Shown here: piece after piece, positions 5,124 to 8,486 of the stretch
How positions within the stretch are numbered: position 1 is the first letter of the stretch
Layout of the letters: the number at the start of each line of letters is the position of its first letter
Assembly: GCA_030146385.1 (NCBI GenBank)
Contig: JASLBX010000058.1
Coordinates: 1-8,486 of the forward strand
Source of the DNA: Jiangellaceae bacterium
Lineage (GTDB): Bacteria > Actinomycetota > Actinomycetes > Jiangellales > Jiangellaceae
Length of the DNA: 8,486 nt
Direction: 5' to 3'
Made by a program: the position numbers and the translations under genes
Notes under the pieces: generated by a model
What the model saw: the letters and a program-made list of their open reading frames with translations, nothing else
Told to the model about the DNA's origin: nothing
Databases searched by the model: none

Positions 5124-6929
5124 TCATGAATGCTGCGCTGCAGCCCAGGCCCGGACGGTGTGGATCCGGGCCCGAAGCTCGTCAGCCGTGGCCATCGCGG
5201 CCGGTGGACCCCCGGTCGCCTGCCGGAGCTCAGCGTGAATCGCCCCGTGCGGCTTACCCGTCCGGTGATGCCACGCGCCGACCAGCCCATTGAGCTCGCG
5301 CCTCAGCACACTGAGCTGCTCGTGGGTCGACCGCTGCGCGGCGTCGGGCGTACCGTCCTCGGAAACCGACCCGTCGGTCGCGCCCGCGGACCCACGCCGG
5401 CGCAGGGCCGTCTGCTGCTCGGCCTGTCTCCGGCGCAGCAGCGCCGCCACCTGGTCCGGCTCGAGCAGCCCGGGGATCCCGATGTAGGCGGCCTCCTCCT
5501 CGGAGCCCACGTGGGCCTGCGTCCCGAACTCACCGCCGTCGTACAGCACCCGGTCGAACGTGGCGTCGGACCCGAGGGCCCGGTAGCCGGCTTCGTCGGC
5601 CCCACCGTCCTGCTCCTCCGCGGCAGCAGCCAGCGCCTCGGCCAGCGCGGCAGGATTGTCCTCGTGAACGTCCGTCCGGCGCTTCAGAATGTGGTCGCGC
5701 TGCTCCTCCAACTCCCCCGCGTACGACAGCAGCGCGGGGACGCTGGGCAGGAAGATCGACGCCGTCTCACCGCGGCGTCGCACCCGGACGAACCGGCCCA
5801 CCGCCTGAGCGAAGAACAGCGGCGTCTGGGTCGACGTCGCGTACACACCCACGGCCAGCCGCGGAATGTCGACCCCCTCGGACACCATACGTACCGCGAC
5901 CATCCACCGGTCGTCGCCCTCGGAGAACTCGGCGATCTTGCGGGACGCCTTGGGCTCATCGGACAGCACGACGGCGGGACGCTCGCCCGTGATGCGCCGA
6001 AGCAACGCCGCGTACGCCCGGGCCGACTCCTGGTCGCTGGCGATGACAAGACCACCGGCATCAGGCACGTGGCGCCGTACCTCGGCGAGCCGGGTGTCGG
6101 CCGCCGCCAGCACGGCCGGAATCCAGTCACCCTCGGGATCCAAGGCGGTCCGCCAGGCCTGCGCGGTGAGGTCCTTCGTCAGCGGTCCACCGAGCTGGGC
6201 CGCCACCTCATCGCCGGCTCGCGTCCGCCAGCGCATCTCACCCGAGTACGCCAGGAACAGCACGGGACGCACCACTCCGGCTCGCAGCGCCTCGGCGTAT
6301 CCGTAGGAGTAGTCGGCGACGCTGCGCGCGTGACCTTCGGCGTCCGGCCCGTACGTCACGAACGGGATCGGATTGGTGTCCGAGCGAAACGGCGTGCCGG
6401 TCAAGGCCAGGCGGCGGGCCGCCGGATCGAAGGCTTCGCGCACCGCCTCACCCCAGGACATCGAATCGCCCGCGTGGTGGATCTCGTCCAGGATCACCAG
6501 CGTGCGCCGGTTCTCGCAGCGAGCCCGGTGCAGCATCGGCTGGCTCGCCACACCGGCATAGGTCACCGCGACACCCGTGTAGTCGCGGCTCGTCCGTCCG
6601 GTGCGGCGGCCGGAGAACGCCGGATCGATCTGGATGCCGGCGCGCTCACCGGCCTCGGCCCACTGGCGCTTGAGATGCTCGGTAGGCGCCACGATCGTCA
6701 GCTGGTGGACGACCCGGCGGGTCAGCAATTCGGCGGCGACCCGGAGTGCGAACGTGGTCTTTCCCGCGCCGGGTGTGGCGACGGTGAGAAAGTCGCGAGG
6801 ATCCCGGGCCAGATACTCGTCGAGCGCCTCTTGCTGCCAGGCACGCAACCGGCCGGCAGTACCCCAAGGGGCACGGCCGGGATATGCAGGGGGCAGGTGT
6901 TCGGCAGCCGAGGTGCTCATGATCTCCAT
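5124..6929 (-). CDS. superfamily 2 DEAD/DEAH-box helicase
   Basis: An ATP-dependent nucleic-acid helicase or translocase of about 601 residues, in the XPB/type III restriction helicase-like group. Motifs in order: RAWQQEAL (29-36, Q-motif position), Walker A ATPGAGKTT (51-59), VAPTEHLKRQW (80-90), DEIHH (148-152, DExH box), LTGTPFR (176-182), VSEGVDIPRLAVGVYAT (349-365, motif V), and QAVGRFVR (375-382, motif VI with the arginine finger). Both RecA-like lobes are complete. After about residue 440 the chain is acidic, then Gln/Arg-rich (near 505), and ends in a separate basic domain (536-601, RRELNGLVGAW and TGKPHGAIHAELR), possibly for nucleic-acid binding. The substrate is unknown. The start could be ATG 6929 or the in-frame ATG 6920; GGAG lies only 3 nt before the latter. 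It is probably a single gene: a GC-rich hairpin lies upstream, and dhaM converges downstream. Confidence 0.93.
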   Translation of the reverse strand: MEIMSTSAAEHLPPAYPGRAPWGTAGRLRAWQQEALDEYLARDPRDFLTVATPGAGKTTFALRVAAELLTRRVVHQLTIVAPTEHLKRQWAEAGERAGIQIDPAFSGRRTGRTSRDYTGVAVTYAGVASQPMLHRARCENRRTLVILDEIHHAGDSMSWGEAVREAFDPAARRLALTGTPFRSDTNPIPFVTYGPDAEGHARSVADYSYGYAEALRAGVVRPVLFLAYSGEMRWRTRAGDEVAAQLGGPLTKDLTAQAWRTALDPEGDWIPAVLAAADTRLAEVRRHVPDAGGLVIASDQESARAYAALLRRITGERPAVVLSDEPKASRKIAEFSEGDDRWMVAVRMVSEGVDIPRLAVGVYATSTQTPLFFAQAVGRFVRVRRRGETASIFLPSVPALLSYAGELEEQRDHILKRRTDVHEDNPAALAEALAAAAEEQDGGADEAGYRALGSDATFDRVLYDGGEFGTQAHVGSEEEAAYIGIPGLLEPDQVAALLRRRQAEQQTALRRRGSAGATDGSVSEDGTPDAAQRSTHEQLSVLRRELNGLVGAWHHRTGKPHGAIHAELRQATGGPPAAMATADELRARIHTVRAWAAAQHS

Positions 6930-6951
6930 ATCGGTCGGACGGTGGACGCCA

Positions 6952-6998
6952 TGAAGCCCGCGCCTCCGGGCGGCGCGCGCACCAGCGGCCGGGCTTCA
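6952..6998 (-). terminator. long GC-rich hairpin between exporter and helicase genes
   Basis: TGAAGCCCG (6952-6960) and CGGGCTTCA (6990-6998) form a perfect 9-bp stem. A 29-nt GC-rich loop contains an inner CGCC/GGCG stem (6961-6964 with 6969-6972). It lies 33 nt after the stop of the exporter gene and 22 nt before the helicase start, both on the minus strand. That fits a terminator of the exporter gene, although no U-run follows. TAAGCT (7005-7010, minus strand) could instead be a -10 for the helicase gene, which would put this stem at the very 5' end of its mRNA. Confidence 0.5.
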
Positions 6999-7031
6999 GT
7001 GAAGAGCTTAAGGGGCGGCTCCGACGCCCAC

Positions 7032-8423
7032 TTACGAACGGCGTACCGACGTGTCGCCGCGAGGGCGGACCCGTCCAGACCCCCAGACACCGAGCAGGGC
7101 GAGCGCCACCATCACCGCGAGAATGGCCGCATAGGCGGCGGGGTGCGTCCCTCCGGCGGCCTCGTGTGCGGATCCGAAGATGACGCCGGCCAGGCCGACG
7201 AAGATGATCGCGAACAGCGTGTCGCACAGTTGGAGGGCGGCCGAGTTGGCACCGTGGTCGGCCGGCGGCGACAGTTGGAACAGCAGCACACCGATGCTCG
7301 CGAAGCACAGGCCCATTCCCACCGCGCCGACCGTCCAGGCGGCCGCCGCGACGAACGCCGGCACCACGGGGATGAGTACCAGGCCGGCCGCACCAATGCC
7401 GAACGCGACCAGGCCGCTGCCGATCCGGAGGAGCAAGTGGCGCGGGATGGTCATGCTCGGCCGGCCCTGGTACCACGAGCCGGACGCCCAGCCGAGCGCT
7501 CCGCCGGTCAGGGCGAGCCCGGCGAGAGTCGCGGAGAGCCCGCGCTGGTCGACGAGCATGAGCGGCAGGAAGGCCTCGGCGCCGAAGAACGCTCCGGCCA
7601 GGATGCCGCGCATCGCGATCACCGTGGGCAACCCATGGCGCAGCCACAGCGTCCCGGCCGGGAGCAGGCGTGGGACGCTCGGCACGAGCAACACAAGCGC
7701 GACGACGACCATCCCGATCGCGACGGCATCCCGGCGGAGCCCGGCCGCTTGCAGCACGCCCACACCTACGGCTGCGGCGGCGGCCAGCGGGAGCCTGCCG
7801 CGTCGAACGGTCGGCCCGTCCGCCGGTGGACCGTCGTATGCCCGCAACTGCGGCAACGCCAGCGCGACGGGCAGGACGACCAGCGGCGCAACCCCGAGGA
7901 ACACCAGCCGCCAGGACACGTGGTCGGCGAGCGAACCGGCCACCAGCGGGCCGACGATGGACGGCAGCACCCACGCCGCGGCAAGGGCGGCGAAGATCCG
8001 CGGCCGCAATGCCTCGTCGAAGCCCCTCGCGATGACCACGTACAGCGCCACGATCGCCAGCCCCGCGCCGAGGCCCTGGATCGCCCGCCCGGCCACGAAC
8101 GGCCACATCGCTTGGGCGGTACCAGCGACCAGTAGCCCGGCCGTGAACGAGCCGGCGCCGAGCAGCAGTGGCAGCCTCGGCCCGCGCCGGTCACACAGCT
8201 CACCCGAGAGCACCATCGCGAACAGGCTCGTCGTGAAGAATCCGGAGAACGCCCACGCGTACATCGGCAGCCCGTCGAGTTCGCGGACGGCGCGCGGCAT
8301 GGCGGTGGCGACGGCCATGGCCTCGAACGCGATGAACGCGACCGTGGCGACGATTCCGATGGTGAGCCGCCGGTGATCGGCGTCCAGGATGCTGCCCGCC
8401 GTCCGCGGTGGCTCAGTCGTCAT
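7032..8423 (-). CDS. MFS transporter, drug:H+ antiporter type
   Basis: An integral membrane exporter of 463 residues with many hydrophobic segments. The first runs from about 20 to 42 (TIGIVATVAFIAFEAMAVATAMP) and carries an acidic residue, Glu34, in the membrane. Motif A is GELCDRRGPR (74-83) after the second segment. AGRAIQGLGAG (111-121) resembles motif B, and GPLVAGSLADHVSWRLVF (158-175) is close to the antiporter motif C region of DHA2-type drug exporters. Length and hydrophobic pattern suggest 12-14 membrane helices; I cannot count them exactly. The substrate cannot be told from sequence. The C-terminal tail is Arg-rich and cytoplasmic. Start ATG 8423 is supported by AGGA at 8431-8434 with a 7-nt spacer. 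A probable upstream gene on the same strand ends 9 nt before it, so the two may be co-transcribed. Confidence 0.93.
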   Translation of the reverse strand: MTTEPPRTAGSILDADHRRLTIGIVATVAFIAFEAMAVATAMPRAVRELDGLPMYAWAFSGFFTTSLFAMVLSGELCDRRGPRLPLLLGAGSFTAGLLVAGTAQAMWPFVAGRAIQGLGAGLAIVALYVVIARGFDEALRPRIFAALAAAWVLPSIVGPLVAGSLADHVSWRLVFLGVAPLVVLPVALALPQLRAYDGPPADGPTVRRGRLPLAAAAAVGVGVLQAAGLRRDAVAIGMVVVALVLLVPSVPRLLPAGTLWLRHGLPTVIAMRGILAGAFFGAEAFLPLMLVDQRGLSATLAGLALTGGALGWASGSWYQGRPSMTIPRHLLLRIGSGLVAFGIGAAGLVLIPVVPAFVAAAAWTVGAVGMGLCFASIGVLLFQLSPPADHGANSAALQLCDTLFAIIFVGLAGVIFGSAHEAAGGTHPAAYAAILAVMVALALLGVWGSGRVRPRGDTSVRRS

Positions 8424-8432
8424 CCGCCAATC

Positions 8433-8486
8433 CTAGAAACGCCCCTTGCGTGCACGCTCCCAGTGTGGCTGGTCGATCACGTTCAG
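8433..8486 (-). CDS. probable C-terminal end of an unknown upstream gene
   Basis: Read on the minus strand from the right edge, 17 codons (LNVIDQPHWERARKGRF) run to a TAG at 8433-8435. Thirteen of the 17 codons end in G or C, as in the real genes here. Of the other two minus-strand frames, one is closed by TGA at once and the other has poorer third-position GC. The stop lies 9 nt before the exporter start, a spacing typical of operons. The piece is too short to assign a family; it could be chance. Confidence 0.35.
   Translation of the reverse strand: MNVIDQPHWERARKGRF

Noticed and set aside
6646..8106. 486-codon minus-strand frame overlapping helicase start and exporter
   Set aside because: An out-of-frame shadow on the same strand as two well-supported genes; Arg/Gly/Ala-rich with no hydrophobic pattern.
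5130..8135. Very long plus-strand open frame (1001 codons) across helicase, gap and exporter
   Set aside because: It is antisense to two genes with clear motifs. Its translation is rich in Arg, Gly, Pro, Gln and His with no domain; such frames arise opposite GC-biased codons.
8463..8486. Possible plus-strand GTG start at the right edge
   Set aside because: Only eight codons are visible, there is no ribosome site or promoter, and the minus-strand reading with a stop and operon spacing is better.
1..8486. Mobile element, CRISPR array, tRNA or phage attachment site
   Set aside because: No transposase or integrase motifs, no regularly spaced repeats, no tRNA cloverleaf and no composition shift were seen.

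Overview
The window is a high-GC stretch with the look of a filamentous or soil actinomycete chromosome. Codon third positions are almost all G or C, regulators of the Lrp and IclR families are common, Shine-Dalgarno sites are often weak or absent, and the proteins resemble actinobacterial families. I cannot name a genus. There is no tRNA, rRNA, insertion sequence, integrase or CRISPR array, and the gene content is mostly metabolic and housekeeping.

Layout from left to right: (1) the 5' five-sixths of hppD (4-hydroxyphenylpyruvate dioxygenase, tyrosine catabolism) on the minus strand, running off the left edge; (2) a 105-bp divergent promoter region with a repeat that is a good operator candidate; (3) an Lrp/AsnC regulator on the plus strand, the probable regulator of hppD; (4) a small membrane-anchored protein of unknown function on the plus strand; (5) a convergent hairpin; (6) a short IclR-type regulator on the minus strand; (7) a divergent promoter region; (8) dhaK-dhaL-dhaM on the plus strand, a phosphotransferase (PTS)-dependent dihydroxyacetone kinase operon; (9) convergent to it, a superfamily 2 DEAD/DEAH helicase on the minus strand; (10) a GC-rich hairpin region; (11) an MFS multidrug-type exporter on the minus strand; (12) at the right edge, probably the last 17 codons of another minus-strand gene just upstream of the exporter.

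Two regulator/target pairs stand out: Lrp with hppD, and IclR with dhaKLM. In the dha system, phosphate should pass from PEP through EI and HPr (encoded elsewhere) to DhaM, then to the ADP bound on DhaL, and then to dihydroxyacetone held covalently on DhaK, giving dihydroxyacetone phosphate for glycolysis. The catalytic residues of all three subunits are visible. The iclR and dhaK start codons each lie exactly 6 nt downstream of a TANNNT -10 element, which predicts leaderless mRNAs in both directions.

I found no clearly novel multi-gene system. The points most worth a second look are the leaderless back-to-back promoters, the compact IclR effector domain, the C-terminal accessory domain of the helicase, the unknown anchored protein, and the overlapping stop / ribosome site / -10 signals in front of the exporter.
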